Position numbers and translations under genes: made by a program
In this document: in pieces, positions 8,977-16,704 of the stretch
Numbering within the stretch: the first letter of the stretch is position 1
Layout of the letters: each line of letters begins with the position of its first letter
Notes under the pieces: generated by a model
Told to the model about the DNA's origin: nothing
The model's database searches: none
What the model saw: the letters and a program-made list of their open reading frames with translations, nothing else
Source of the DNA: Paenibacillus artemisiicola
GTDB lineage: Bacteria > Bacillota > Bacilli > Paenibacillales > Paenibacillaceae
NCBI RefSeq assembly: GCF_017652985.1
Contig: NZ_JAGGDJ010000004.1
Coordinates: 248,001 to 312,000, forward strand
Direction of reading: 5' to 3'
Length of the DNA: 64,000 bases

Positions 8977-8992
8977 TGTGAAGCAGATTACT
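8977..8992. promoter_or_regulatory. Candidate Crp/Fnr operator upstream of cupin gene
   Basis: TGTGAAGCAGATTACT shares both half-sites (TGTRA and ATTAC) with the palindrome at 8793 and lies about 107 bp before the cupin start. Confidence 0.5.
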
Positions 8993-9098
8993 GAGCTATA
9001 GCGTTTTTGTTACTACAATAGGGGAGCAAGCAAGGAAGAAGCGAGGCGGTCACTGCGTTTCTTCTTTAATAAAATATATTTTCAATGGAGGAACATGA

Positions 9099-9557
9099 AT
9101 GTCGACATTTTTGGATGTGATGGGTCCGCGAATCAAGTTATTAACTGATTTAGTGAAGAACCGAGATTATAGTCTTATGGAAGCAGAAGTCCCCGCTGGT
9201 GTGGTCGTTCCTGTTCACAGTCATGATGACCGCGAGACCTTTGTTGTTCTTACGGGAGAACTTGAAGCTTTTACCAATGACAGTTGGAAGATCGTTCATG
9301 CGGGCGAAACAGTAGACATTCCCGGTAACGTTAAACATGCCTGGAGAAATTCGACGAATGAAACTGTGAAATTATTAGTTGCATCTACTGCGAAAATGGG
9401 AGACTTCTTTGTTGAAATCGGCCGGCCAAGTGATTCTGTTCCCCCTGGCCCCCCTTCTCCAGACGTTTTGCACCATTTTGTCGAAGTGGCTATTGCGTAT
9501 GGGTATTGGCTTGGAACACCTGAAGACAATGCATCGATCGGCATAAAATTAGGTTAA
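9099..9557 (+). CDS. Cupin-domain protein
   Basis: A 152-residue single-domain cupin. The first motif, with metal-binding His and Glu, reads VPVHSHDDRETFVVLTGELEA; the second has PGNVKHAWRN. The C-terminal third (PSPDVLHHFVEVAIAYGYWLGTP) is helical and resembles cupins linked to quercetinase-like or stress proteins. The substrate is unknown. GGAGG lies 8 bp before the ATG. A Crp/Fnr-like site upstream suggests it belongs to the same regulon as the thioredoxin pair. It ends at a strong bidirectional terminator. Confidence 0.88.
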   Translation: MSTFLDVMGPRIKLLTDLVKNRDYSLMEAEVPAGVVVPVHSHDDRETFVVLTGELEAFTNDSWKIVHAGETVDIPGNVKHAWRNSTNETVKLLVASTAKMGDFFVEIGRPSDSVPPGPPSPDVLHHFVEVAIAYGYWLGTPEDNASIGIKLG

Positions 9558-9623
9558 TAATTCCTTAATTTAGAAAGGGCATCGCCCCGTCGAGAAATGA
9601 GAGCGAATGCCCTCGGAGCTTAT

Positions 9624-9691
9624 GACAAGATCTTAATGTCATAAAATAAAAAAGCTGCGATTTTACGCAGCTTTTTTACTTGTCACCCGAC
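9624..9691. repeat. Dispersed ~70-bp repeat, copy 1 (partner at 24272-24343)
   Basis: The segment runs from GACAAGATCTTAATGTCAT through the AGCTGCG/CGCAGC hairpin to ACTTGTCACCCGAC. The same order of blocks occurs at 24272-24343 with a few substitutions and small indels. The right end includes the stop codon of the OYE reductase. Confidence 0.6.
9648..9677. terminator. Bidirectional terminator between cupin and OYE genes
   Basis: A perfect 12-bp stem AAAAAAGCTGCG/CGCAGCTTTTTT (9648-9659 with 9666-9677) and a six-base loop. It serves the convergent cupin (plus) and reductase (minus) genes. Confidence 0.9.
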
Positions 9692-10774
9692 AATTTCGGA
9701 ATCTTTAATTGTAGGTCCTTCTGCTAAAACCTCTCCCGTGAACGGAATAAGGCGCTGGTTATTTTGCACTTTAATTGGCCAATCGTGATTAGAAAGCGCC
9801 ATTTTCGCAATAGAGACCAGATCACCGCCATCGCTCAATGCTTGTTCGGCATCTTCAGGTTGAGCAATCCCTCCATTCACAATGACAGGGATTTTGCCGT
9901 ATTTTTTGGCAAGCGAAGTCAGCGTCGGACCGCTGTCGCCAAAAGCCGGGGCTTTGGCATTATAGTCTGTTACGTGAATGTAATCGGCTCCGGCATTGGC
10001 GATCGTTTCAAAAATGACCTTCGCATCCGCTTCGCCTTTTGGCCATTTGAATTCAAAATTGTTCATCTTATATTGCGAAATTTCAACACCTACGATGAAA
10101 TTCTCGCCTATTTTCGATTTGATAGCTTCTACGGTTTCTACGATGAACCGCAGACGATTTTCCAATGAACCTCCGTATTCATCCGTTCGGTTATTTGTAT
10201 ACTCGGTGAGAAATTGGTCGTGTAAAAAACCCTTCCCGACATGTAGTTCAATACCGTCGGCTCCGGCCTTCTTGGCGTTTGCCGCCGCGTTAGCGAAATT
10301 TACGATAAGTTCTTTTATTTCCTCTACCGTGAGAGCCGTGGAAATCGGGTATTCGCCGCCCTGACCATATGCCTGTACTCGTTCTCCGTTTGGCTTCAAG
10401 GCCGAAGGGGCGACCGTTATGTCTTGATCCCCAAACCACTGCGATAACGCTCCTGCGTGTGCTAATTGAATGATGATTTTAGAGCCCTTGGCATGGACCG
10501 CCTCGATGACGCGTTTCCATCCTTCAATGTGCCATTCGTTTGTGATCCCGGGCATATTTACCGATCCTTTGCTTAACTTATCGTCCATATAGGTAGATTC
10601 GGTAATGAGCATCGCAAAGCCTCCTGCAGCAAATCTTGCGTAATAACGCGCCATTCTCTCTGTTGGGTTGCCATTGGGCTCGGCGGAAGCTCTTGTCATC
10701 GCGGCTAAAACAACCCGATTTTTAAGCGTAAGATGTCCTAGCTGAAAGGTGGAAAGAAGAGCAGTCGTATTCAT
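9683..10774 (-). CDS. Alkene reductase, old yellow enzyme family (NemA-like)
   Basis: A 363-residue TIM-barrel FMN enzyme reducing activated alkenes, N-ethylmaleimide-type electrophiles or nitro compounds with NAD(P)H. It shows the OYE N-terminus (LKNRVVLAAMTRASAEPNGN), the FLHDQFLTEYTNNRTDEYGG signature, and the C-terminal FMN-phosphate loop. The active-site pair, usually HxxN or HxxH before GYL, reads HVGKGFL here, so Lys replaces the second residue. It lies 107 bp downstream of a TetR repressor gene on the same strand, and both promoters carry the same palindrome, as in NemR/NemA pairs. Confidence 0.93.
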   Translation of the reverse strand: MNTTALLSTFQLGHLTLKNRVVLAAMTRASAEPNGNPTERMARYYARFAAGGFAMLITESTYMDDKLSKGSVNMPGITNEWHIEGWKRVIEAVHAKGSKIIIQLAHAGALSQWFGDQDITVAPSALKPNGERVQAYGQGGEYPISTALTVEEIKELIVNFANAAANAKKAGADGIELHVGKGFLHDQFLTEYTNNRTDEYGGSLENRLRFIVETVEAIKSKIGENFIVGVEISQYKMNNFEFKWPKGEADAKVIFETIANAGADYIHVTDYNAKAPAFGDSGPTLTSLAKKYGKIPVIVNGGIAQPEDAEQALSDGGDLVSIAKMALSNHDWPIKVQNNQRLIPFTGEVLAEGPTIKDSEIVG

Positions 10775-10842
10775 GTTGTCGATTCTCCTTCATATTAAGT
10801 TTTGAGCTTGTCTTTCCGTATAATGACTTATTTAAATTTCTT

Positions 10843-10868
10843 CTTACTTTACCAAGCAGTCAAGTAAG
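10843..10868. promoter_or_regulatory. Operator of the TetR/NemR-like repressor, OYE promoter copy
   Basis: Arms CTTACTTTAC and GTCAAGTAAG flank a 6-bp spacer (9 of 10 positions symmetric). It lies just upstream of the reductase gene and matches the site at 11478-11503. Confidence 0.65.
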
Positions 10869-10880
10869 AGGCAAAAAAAA

Positions 10881-11462
10881 TTAGGTTTTCATTAAACCGA
10901 AAGCTGTTCTTAATATAGGTTCGGTTTGTTGGTTATCTTGCCCGGATTTCTGTAACACTCGAACGCCTTGAAGAGCATTGGCTAAATGCAGAGCAAGCTC
11001 GGAGGAAGTATATTGGGTCGTAAATTGTCCGGCTGCTTGTCCTTTTTCAATCACCTCCTCTAAGGCAAGCCGGACATCATTATTCATACCTTCCACCTGT
11101 TTAGTTACGTCCGCATCGCTTATCCCGAATTCCAAAGCGGTATTCACCATCAAACATCCCTTTCGGGCATCTTCCCTGTTCTCGCACATTGAAGTGGACA
11201 GAATGGCGTCAATTTGATCCTCTGGCGAGCCTTCGCCTGCTATAATCTCCTGTAATTTAAGGAGATTATGTTCACGGTACAGAACCAATGCGCTTAAAAA
11301 TAAAGCACGCTTATCCTCGAATACCCCGTACAGACTTTGTTTCTTTACTTTGGTCTTATTCGTGATGTCTTCAAAAGAGGTTGATTTAAACCCTTTGGCC
11401 CAAAACACTTCCATAGCCTGGAATAGCACCTGATCCACATCGAATTCTCTTGGTCTCGTCAT
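10881..11462 (-). CDS. TetR/AcrR-family repressor, NemR-like
   Basis: A 193-residue protein with an N-terminal HTH (SFEDITNKTKVKKQSLYGVF) and a ligand domain containing one conserved Cys region (CENREDARKGC), fitting electrophile-sensing relatives of NemR. The ATG at 11462 is chosen over an upstream TTG, because the longer form would run through the operator; no strong ribosome site is visible. It is expected to repress itself and the downstream reductase gene until a reactive electrophile binds. Confidence 0.88.
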   Translation of the reverse strand: MTRPREFDVDQVLFQAMEVFWAKGFKSTSFEDITNKTKVKKQSLYGVFEDKRALFLSALVLYREHNLLKLQEIIAGEGSPEDQIDAILSTSMCENREDARKGCLMVNTALEFGISDADVTKQVEGMNNDVRLALEEVIEKGQAAGQFTTQYTSSELALHLANALQGVRVLQKSGQDNQQTEPILRTAFGLMKT

Positions 11463-11477
11463 GTAACGAATTGTATG

Positions 11478-11503
11478 CTTTCTTGACCCGCAAGTCAAGT
11501 AAG
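11478..11503. promoter_or_regulatory. Operator of the TetR/NemR-like repressor, autoregulatory copy
   Basis: Arms CTTTCTTGAC and GTCAAGTAAG with a 6-bp spacer, 16 bp before the repressor start codon. The right arm is identical to the site at 10843-10868. Confidence 0.65.
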
Positions 11504-11548
11504 ATAAAATCTATCCCTTGGAGAGATCCTGCGAATAAGCGAGCATTT

Positions 11549-11581
11549 GTGAGAAACCTGCATCGTACCGAGGGAGCTGAA
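11549..11581. repeat. Dispersed 33-bp repeat, copy 1 (partner at 23999-24031)
   Basis: GTGAGAAACCTGCATCGTAC followed by CGAGGGAGCTGAA. The partner differs at three positions. It ends at the 3' end of the MDR reductase gene. Confidence 0.6.
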
Positions 11582-12607
11582 TTATCTTTTCATGTACACG
11601 ACGATTTTCCCTTTCGCACGGCCTTCTCCATGATAACGCATTGCCTGAGCCGCGTCTCTTAATGGATACTGCCGATCTATGACAGGCACGACCTGACCAG
11701 CTTCGACAAGAGCCTTCCAAACCATTTGATCGTCGTGATTCGGCTTATGAACCAAGATAGCTATTTTCTTTCTTTCAAGCCACGCTGACAGCGGTGCCGC
11801 CAACAAAGCTTGAAGAATACGATGCAGGGAACCGCCGACCATGACATACGTGCCACCAGACGCAAGCGCGCGCTTCACCGCGGAAACCGAATGGTTTCCG
11901 ACGACATCGAGGATCAGGTCGTACCGTTGTCCGATTGTGGTGAAGTCATCTTTCGTATAATCCAAAACATAATCAGCCCCAACGGAACGCAGCATATCCA
12001 ATTTCCCGGCACTGTCAACGCCGGTCACTTCTGCCCCGTGCAATTTGGCATATTGAACCGCGAACGTACCGACTCCGCCACCTGCTCCATTAATTAGAAC
12101 CCGATGGCCGTTTCGTAAATTTCCTTTATCTCGCATACCTTGCAAGGCTAGAACAGCCGCCTGAGGAATAGCCGCCGCCTGCTCGTAGCTCAGCCCGGCA
12201 GGCTTTGGCGTCAAGGCTTCCTCACTGGCGCTTACATATTCCGCAAACCCGCCCCAGCCGCAACCGGAAAGGTCCCCGAATACCTCATCCCCCGGTCGGA
12301 ATCGTTTGACCTTGGCCCCCGCGGTGATGACTCGCCCCGCGATATCGGCGCCAAGAATTCGGTAACGGGGTTTGCGGAACCCGCCAAGGCGGGTTAAGTA
12401 TGGTTTCCCGCGGAGAAGATCCCAATCCCAGGAATTCACCGATGCCGCATGGACCTCGATCAACACTTCATGGTCTTCAGGTACAGGGATATCCACCTCT
12501 TCAATTCGAAGGACTTCTGGCGATCCATAGGTGTCATATACCATCGCCGTCATCGTGCGTGCTCTTCGTTCGTCGGGGAAGCCTGCAGCTTTAATCTCTA
12601 CTCCCAT
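11582..12607 (-). CDS. MDR-family NAD(P)-dependent reductase (quinone-oxidoreductase-like)
   Basis: A 341-residue medium-chain dehydrogenase/reductase without the zinc-ligand motifs of alcohol dehydrogenases. It has ASVNSWDWDLLRG and GADIAGRV in the catalytic domain, the Rossmann motif NGAGGGVGTFAVQYAK, and a C-terminal GKIVVYMK. Members reduce quinones or alpha,beta-unsaturated carbonyls. GGAGG lies 6 bp before the ATG at 12607. It sits just upstream of the NemR/NemA-like pair on the same strand, giving a local cluster for electrophile detoxification, but the TetR operator lies downstream of it. Confidence 0.9.
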   Translation of the reverse strand: MGVEIKAAGFPDERRARTMTAMVYDTYGSPEVLRIEEVDIPVPEDHEVLIEVHAASVNSWDWDLLRGKPYLTRLGGFRKPRYRILGADIAGRVITAGAKVKRFRPGDEVFGDLSGCGWGGFAEYVSASEEALTPKPAGLSYEQAAAIPQAAVLALQGMRDKGNLRNGHRVLINGAGGGVGTFAVQYAKLHGAEVTGVDSAGKLDMLRSVGADYVLDYTKDDFTTIGQRYDLILDVVGNHSVSAVKRALASGGTYVMVGGSLHRILQALLAAPLSAWLERKKIAILVHKPNHDDQMVWKALVEAGQVVPVIDRQYPLRDAAQAMRYHGEGRAKGKIVVYMKR

Positions 12608-12697
12608 TGTCGTCCTCCATACGATAGACTTATGCGAGTACCGGCTAGTCTTACATTTTATTCTTCACGAAAACGCAATTACCTTTATTTGTAATAT

Positions 12698-12713
12698 AAC
12701 TGCCCGTTAGCGC
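12698..12713. repeat. Partial copy of the GCTAACGGG dispersed repeat
   Basis: AACTGCCCGTTAGCGC, the conserved end of the repeat family. On the minus strand its GCTAAC supplies the TAA stop codon of the kinase gene. Confidence 0.55.
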
Positions 12714-13282
12714 TTTTCTTGTGCGATACGAATTCGCTGGAGTAAGTCAACATAATCCAAACTGTGGGGTGTTGTCGTGTTGACTCTAAGGACTGTACCA
12801 CCACTAGCAAGCGGCGTAAGATTTTCGTGTAAGAGTCGTTCCTTGTTTGCTTCTTGTTGAATCCATTCCAGATCCCGATGTCCGATGTGTCGTTCTGTTG
12901 TCCCTATACGAGCAAGAAAACGCTCCAAGAGGACTTTTCCATCCACGTTACACATGATTTGAAATGGCTCAAAATCGTAAGCCTCTTTCAATTTATGAAA
13001 CTCTGCACTTCTTAGTTCCGGTCGACCAAAAAAACCTTCGATGATTAAGGACTTTCCGGCTGATAGTAATGAACTTGCGACTGAGTATAAGAGGGTAAAT
13101 GACGCAGGCGCTAGCAACGGCGGACACCCGTTCTCTTGACATTCTAAGGCATCGTACAGGGTCTCATATAGACCGTCTCGGGAGAATACCGGAAACCGAA
13201 CGTCTTTAGAAAGTCGCTTTGCTAACGTTGTCTTTCCTGAGCCAGGAAGCCCATTCACAAGTATTAACAATGGCTTTTCCAA
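12707..13282 (-). CDS. P-loop kinase-like ATPase
   Basis: A 191-residue protein with a Walker A motif (NGLPGSGKTTLAKRL) near the N-terminus and an LIIEGFFGR segment, resembling the AAA/zeta-toxin-like small-molecule kinase group; the substrate is unknown. The start is a TTG with GGAGG nine bases upstream; an upstream ATG would place that site inside the gene. Its stop codon lies inside a dispersed-repeat end (12698-12713), so the last residues may have been altered by the repeat. Confidence 0.8.
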   Translation of the reverse strand: MEKPLLILVNGLPGSGKTTLAKRLSKDVRFPVFSRDGLYETLYDALECQENGCPPLLAPASFTLLYSVASSLLSAGKSLIIEGFFGRPELRSAEFHKLKEAYDFEPFQIMCNVDGKVLLERFLARIGTTERHIGHRDLEWIQQEANKERLLHENLTPLASGGTVLRVNTTTPHSLDYVDLLQRIRIAQEKR

Positions 13283-13410
13283 GTAGTTTGACCTCCAAAT
13301 GATCATTCATGAATTAATACGCCCACACCAAGATATCCGTTGAGGAGCTTACTTGTTTTCGTATGGCTTTCCCCGGTCAATTAAAAGAGCGACGTCTTGC
13401 TCTGCAGCCG

Positions 13411-13436
13411 GAAAAGGAGCCCCCGAGAGGGCCCCT
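13411..13436 (-). terminator. Probable terminator of the sugar ABC transporter genes
   Basis: A GC-rich inverted repeat (GGGGCCC...GGGGGCTCC on the minus strand) followed by TTTT, 25 bp after the permease stop. Confidence 0.6.
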
Positions 13437-13460
13437 TGCTTCCGATTGCGATTTAAACCT

Positions 13461-14294
13461 TCAGCCTTTGATGCCCGAAAGCGTTACGCCCTCGATAATA
13501 TACCGCTGCCCGATGATATAGACGATGAGCACCGGTATAAGCGCGATCGCCGCTCCCGCCATCATCAGGGTCCAATCCGTCGCGTACATGCCCCGGTACA
13601 GGTTGAGCATCATCGGAACGGTGAATTTATCCGGGCTGTTGAGGAAAATCAACGGATTAAAGAAGTTGTTCCACATGCCAAGGAAGGTAAATATCCCCAG
13701 CGCCGATAAGGCCGGCTTGATCAAAGGCAGCATAATCCGCAAGTAAATCGTCCATCGGTTGGCCCCGTCCACGATAGCCGCCTCTTCCATCTCCTTGGGA
13801 ATGCCTTTGAAGAACTGGCGGAGCAGAAACACCCCGAAGGCATTCAGCAAAGCAGAAGGAACAATGATCGACAGATGGGAATCCAGCCAGCCGATGTTCT
13901 TCATAATGAGATACAACGGAATAATCGTAACCTGTCCGGGAACCATCATGGTGGCCAGAAACATCAGAAACAGCGGTTCGCGCATGGGAAAACGGATCTT
14001 GGCGAACGCATAAGCGGCCATGGAACAGGTTAGCAGCTGCGATAGAACGACGATCACATTAATATAGAAGCTGTTGAAGTATGCCCGGCCAAACGGCAGC
14101 GCCGTCAGAGAGTCCTTGAAGTTGGACCAGACGAAGGGGCTTGGAATCCACTTCGGCGGCACGATGAATACCTGCGATAAATCCTTCAACGCGCTAAGCA
14201 CCATCCAGACGAAAGGGAGTGCCATTACGCAAGCCCCCAGAATCAGCACAAGATGGAGCGCCAAGGTGGAAATACGGATGCCTTTTAGCTGCAT
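13461..14294 (-). CDS. Carbohydrate ABC transporter permease (MalG type)
   Basis: A 277-residue inner-membrane protein with six helices and the EAA loop (EMEEAAIVDGANRWTIYLRIMLPL) that contacts the ATPase. AAGGAGGAG precedes the ATG. It is the last gene of a set of binding protein, MalF-type permease and MalG-type permease. No ATPase gene is present in this window, as is common for such importers, which use a shared MsmX-type ATPase encoded elsewhere. Confidence 0.95.
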   Translation of the reverse strand: MQLKGIRISTLALHLVLILGACVMALPFVWMVLSALKDLSQVFIVPPKWIPSPFVWSNFKDSLTALPFGRAYFNSFYINVIVVLSQLLTCSMAAYAFAKIRFPMREPLFLMFLATMMVPGQVTIIPLYLIMKNIGWLDSHLSIIVPSALLNAFGVFLLRQFFKGIPKEMEEAAIVDGANRWTIYLRIMLPLIKPALSALGIFTFLGMWNNFFNPLIFLNSPDKFTVPMMLNLYRGMYATDWTLMMAGAAIALIPVLIVYIIGQRYIIEGVTLSGIKG

Positions 14295-14320
14295 ATCGCT
14301 GCTCCTCCTTACCGAATCTA

Positions 14321-15277
14321 TTAGTCCTCGTAATGCACCCAGCGTTTGGATATGCCCATTTGAACCAGTGTCAGCGACAAAATGATCAGAAACAGGATGA
14401 CCGCCGCCGCCGTGCTTTTGCCAAATGTAAAATCTACAAACGCGGTCTCATAAATATGGAACACAATGGTATAGCTAGCCTTGGCCGGCCCTCCTGAGGT
14501 CATGACGAAAGACTGGTCGAATACCTGAAAGGAACCGATGATCGACATGATGGTGACAAAAAAGGTGGTCGGCGAAATCAAAGGAATGGTAATATGGCGC
14601 AGCTGCTGCCACTTGCTTGCTCCGTCAATCTGGGAAGCTTCATAATAGCTTGCCGATATGCCCTGCAGACCCGCAAGAAACAGCACCATATTGCCGCCAA
14701 GCCCCATCCAGATGCTGAGCATCGCGATGGACGGCATCACAAACCGCGTATCCGTCAGCCACATCGGCCCTTTGATCCCGAACCATTCCTTCAAATACAG
14801 ATTGATGAGCCCAAAATCCGCGTTGAACAACCACATGAATACGACGGCTACCGCAACCGACATCGTGATGTTCGGCATGAAATAGATCAGCCGGTAGATC
14901 ACCTTCCCCCTGACCCGGTTCAGCCCGATTGCGACGAGCAGAGCCAGCAAAATGCCGGTCGGCACCGTCAGCAAGGTGTAATAAAGCGTATTGACAATGG
15001 CGATCCGGAATTCTTCATCCTTGAATTGGGAGATAAAGTTATCCAATCCGACAAATGACCGCTCTCCGAAGCCATCCCATTTCATCAAACTCAGCACAAA
15101 GGCCATAATGAGCGGAAGCAGCGAGAAACAGAGCAGCCCGACGAATTGCGGGAAAATGAAGAAGTATCCCCAGAAGCGGTCCGTTGTCTTGTTGTTCAAG
15201 GGCTGCCGTTGCGGGCCGATTTCCGGGCTTAGGGTGCCTGCTGCCTGTGTTTGCCTGGTATTCACATCCATCGTCAT
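14321..15277 (-). CDS. Carbohydrate ABC transporter permease (MalF/UgpA type)
   Basis: A 318-residue membrane protein with six helices after a ~30-residue cytosolic N-terminus. The EAA loop reads SYYEASQIDGASKWQQLRHI. It pairs with the downstream permease (26-bp gap) to form the membrane channel of the importer fed by the lipoprotein at 15299-16624. The exact start (15277 or 15271) is not decided, since the upstream GGG is weak. Confidence 0.95.
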   Translation of the reverse strand: MTMDVNTRQTQAAGTLSPEIGPQRQPLNNKTTDRFWGYFFIFPQFVGLLCFSLLPLIMAFVLSLMKWDGFGERSFVGLDNFISQFKDEEFRIAIVNTLYYTLLTVPTGILLALLVAIGLNRVRGKVIYRLIYFMPNITMSVAVAVVFMWLFNADFGLINLYLKEWFGIKGPMWLTDTRFVMPSIAMLSIWMGLGGNMVLFLAGLQGISASYYEASQIDGASKWQQLRHITIPLISPTTFFVTIMSIIGSFQVFDQSFVMTSGGPAKASYTIVFHIYETAFVDFTFGKSTAAAVILFLIILSLTLVQMGISKRWVHYED

Positions 15278-15298
15278 CCCAACTTTCTTTTGCTGGCC

Positions 15299-16624
15299 TT
15301 ATTTCTTCTTATATTCGTCGATTTTTTTGTTGGCAAGATCCTGAATCTCCTGCATGGCCGTGTCCAGATCCTCATTTTTGAGCCATAACGCTTCAAAGCG
15401 GGAGTTAATGTCCGCGCTGAGTCCGGGAATGCCGGCTTCGGCAGGCGTCAGCGCATAGCCGACTTCCCGGGCATCGAGAAACAGCTTCGCATGCTCCGGC
15501 AAATTGCCTTCCAGCACCACATCGTCCGCTCCTTTGACGGACGGAACCGCGTTGCCGCCGCCTTGCAGGCGATAGATCTGGCCTTCTTTACTGACGAACT
15601 CCGTCAGGAACTTGTAGGATGCTTCTTTTTGCTTGGACGCTTTATTCAACACCATATAAGCAGTGGGGATACCGGCTGGCTCGATTTTGTTGCCCGTATT
15701 GGTCGGCCAGGTTACCACGTCATATTCGAGACTGGCATTTTTCTTGAACAGCGGGAGGTACCAGCGTCCGGCGCCGACAAATCCGACCTGGTTGGACATG
15801 AACATGGCATCGCCGCCTTGACCTTTAGGAAGCGTACCGGAGAACGTAATATTTTTGGCCTTCACATTGTCATAGAGGAACTGGAAGGCTTCTTTTGCTT
15901 TGGGATCGGAGTTGCCGACATAGGCTCCGGACTCGTCATATACTTTACCGCCGTTTGCGGTTACCCAGCTGTGGGTGCTGTTCCAGGAATTATCCAGTAC
16001 ATAGCCGTATTTGCCGGTTGTGCGGATTTTCTCGGTCATCAGCTTGAATGCGTCCCACGTCCATTCGCCCTTCTCCTGAAGATCTGCCGGCATATCCGTG
16101 ACGCCCGCATCCTTCAGCACCTTCTTGTTGTACCAGAGAACCATGGGATTACAGTCCACCATGATGCCGTAAATTTTATTGTCGCGCTGCGCTGCGCCCC
16201 ACAGTCCTTCGAAGTAATCCTCCTTCTTCAGCGTGCTGCCCGACACTTCCATCAAGGGTGTCAGCTCTTCAATGCTGCCATTCTCGATCAGCTTCACGAT
16301 GAAGGCATCACCCGCATAAAAGATATCCGGCGCTTTGCCGCCCGTAAGCTGTGTGAGGATCTTCTGATCGTATTCGCCGGGAATCGGAATGAGTTCGGCT
16401 TCAATATCGGGATGCTTGGCGTTGAAATCCTTGGTAAATTCCTGAAATCTTGTCAATTCGCCAGGATTCCCCCATGTCGCCCAGGTAATTTTTACTTTCT
16501 CCCCTTTGGACGGCGCTGTATTTCCCCCTTCGGTCTGACCTTCTTCATTGCCTGACGCACAAGCCTGCACTAGAATCGATAGCGTAAGAACAAGAGCCAG
16601 CAGCGACCATTTTTGCTTTTTCAT
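15299..16624 (-). CDS. Extracellular sugar-binding lipoprotein (SBP family 1)
   Basis: A 441-residue lipoprotein: signal segment LLALVLTLSILVQAC with the lipobox Cys, then a two-lobe binding protein for a sugar or oligosaccharide (motifs KITWATWGNPGE, DIFYAGDAFIVKL, MFMSNQVGFVGAGRW). The start at 16624 has AGGAGG eight bases upstream. The gene follows the YesN-type regulator by 80 bp, and a cre-like sequence lies in between, so its transcription is probably activated by the two-component system and repressed by CcpA. Confidence 0.93.
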   Translation of the reverse strand: MKKQKWSLLALVLTLSILVQACASGNEEGQTEGGNTAPSKGEKVKITWATWGNPGELTRFQEFTKDFNAKHPDIEAELIPIPGEYDQKILTQLTGGKAPDIFYAGDAFIVKLIENGSIEELTPLMEVSGSTLKKEDYFEGLWGAAQRDNKIYGIMVDCNPMVLWYNKKVLKDAGVTDMPADLQEKGEWTWDAFKLMTEKIRTTGKYGYVLDNSWNSTHSWVTANGGKVYDESGAYVGNSDPKAKEAFQFLYDNVKAKNITFSGTLPKGQGGDAMFMSNQVGFVGAGRWYLPLFKKNASLEYDVVTWPTNTGNKIEPAGIPTAYMVLNKASKQKEASYKFLTEFVSKEGQIYRLQGGGNAVPSVKGADDVVLEGNLPEHAKLFLDAREVGYALTPAEAGIPGLSADINSRFEALWLKNEDLDTAMQEIQDLANKKIDEYKKK

Positions 16625-16671
16625 TCCGAATTCCTCCTTTAAATTGTCCACCCATGCCCCACCTCTACGAA

Positions 16672-16685
16672 TGGAAGCGCTTTTA
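16672..16685. promoter_or_regulatory. Candidate cre site (CcpA catabolite repression)
   Basis: TGGAAGCGCTTTTA has the central GCGC palindrome and agrees at 12 of 14 positions with the ideal TGAAAGCGCTTTCA. It lies about 50 bp upstream of the binding-protein gene. Confidence 0.5.
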
Positions 16686-16704
16686 GTATAAAATACGAGA
16701 TTTT

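Larger units (their letters stand above)
8633..9098. other. Divergent promoter region, 466 bp
   Basis: AT-rich spacer between the thioredoxin/Crp operon (minus) and the cupin gene (plus). It contains the two best Crp/Fnr-like palindromes (8793-8808 and 8977-8992). No ORF with a ribosome site was seen. Confidence 0.5.

Noticed and set aside
15491..16555. 354-codon plus-strand ORF opposite the sugar-binding lipoprotein
   Set aside because: Antisense shadow; the minus strand has signal peptide, lipobox and family motifs.
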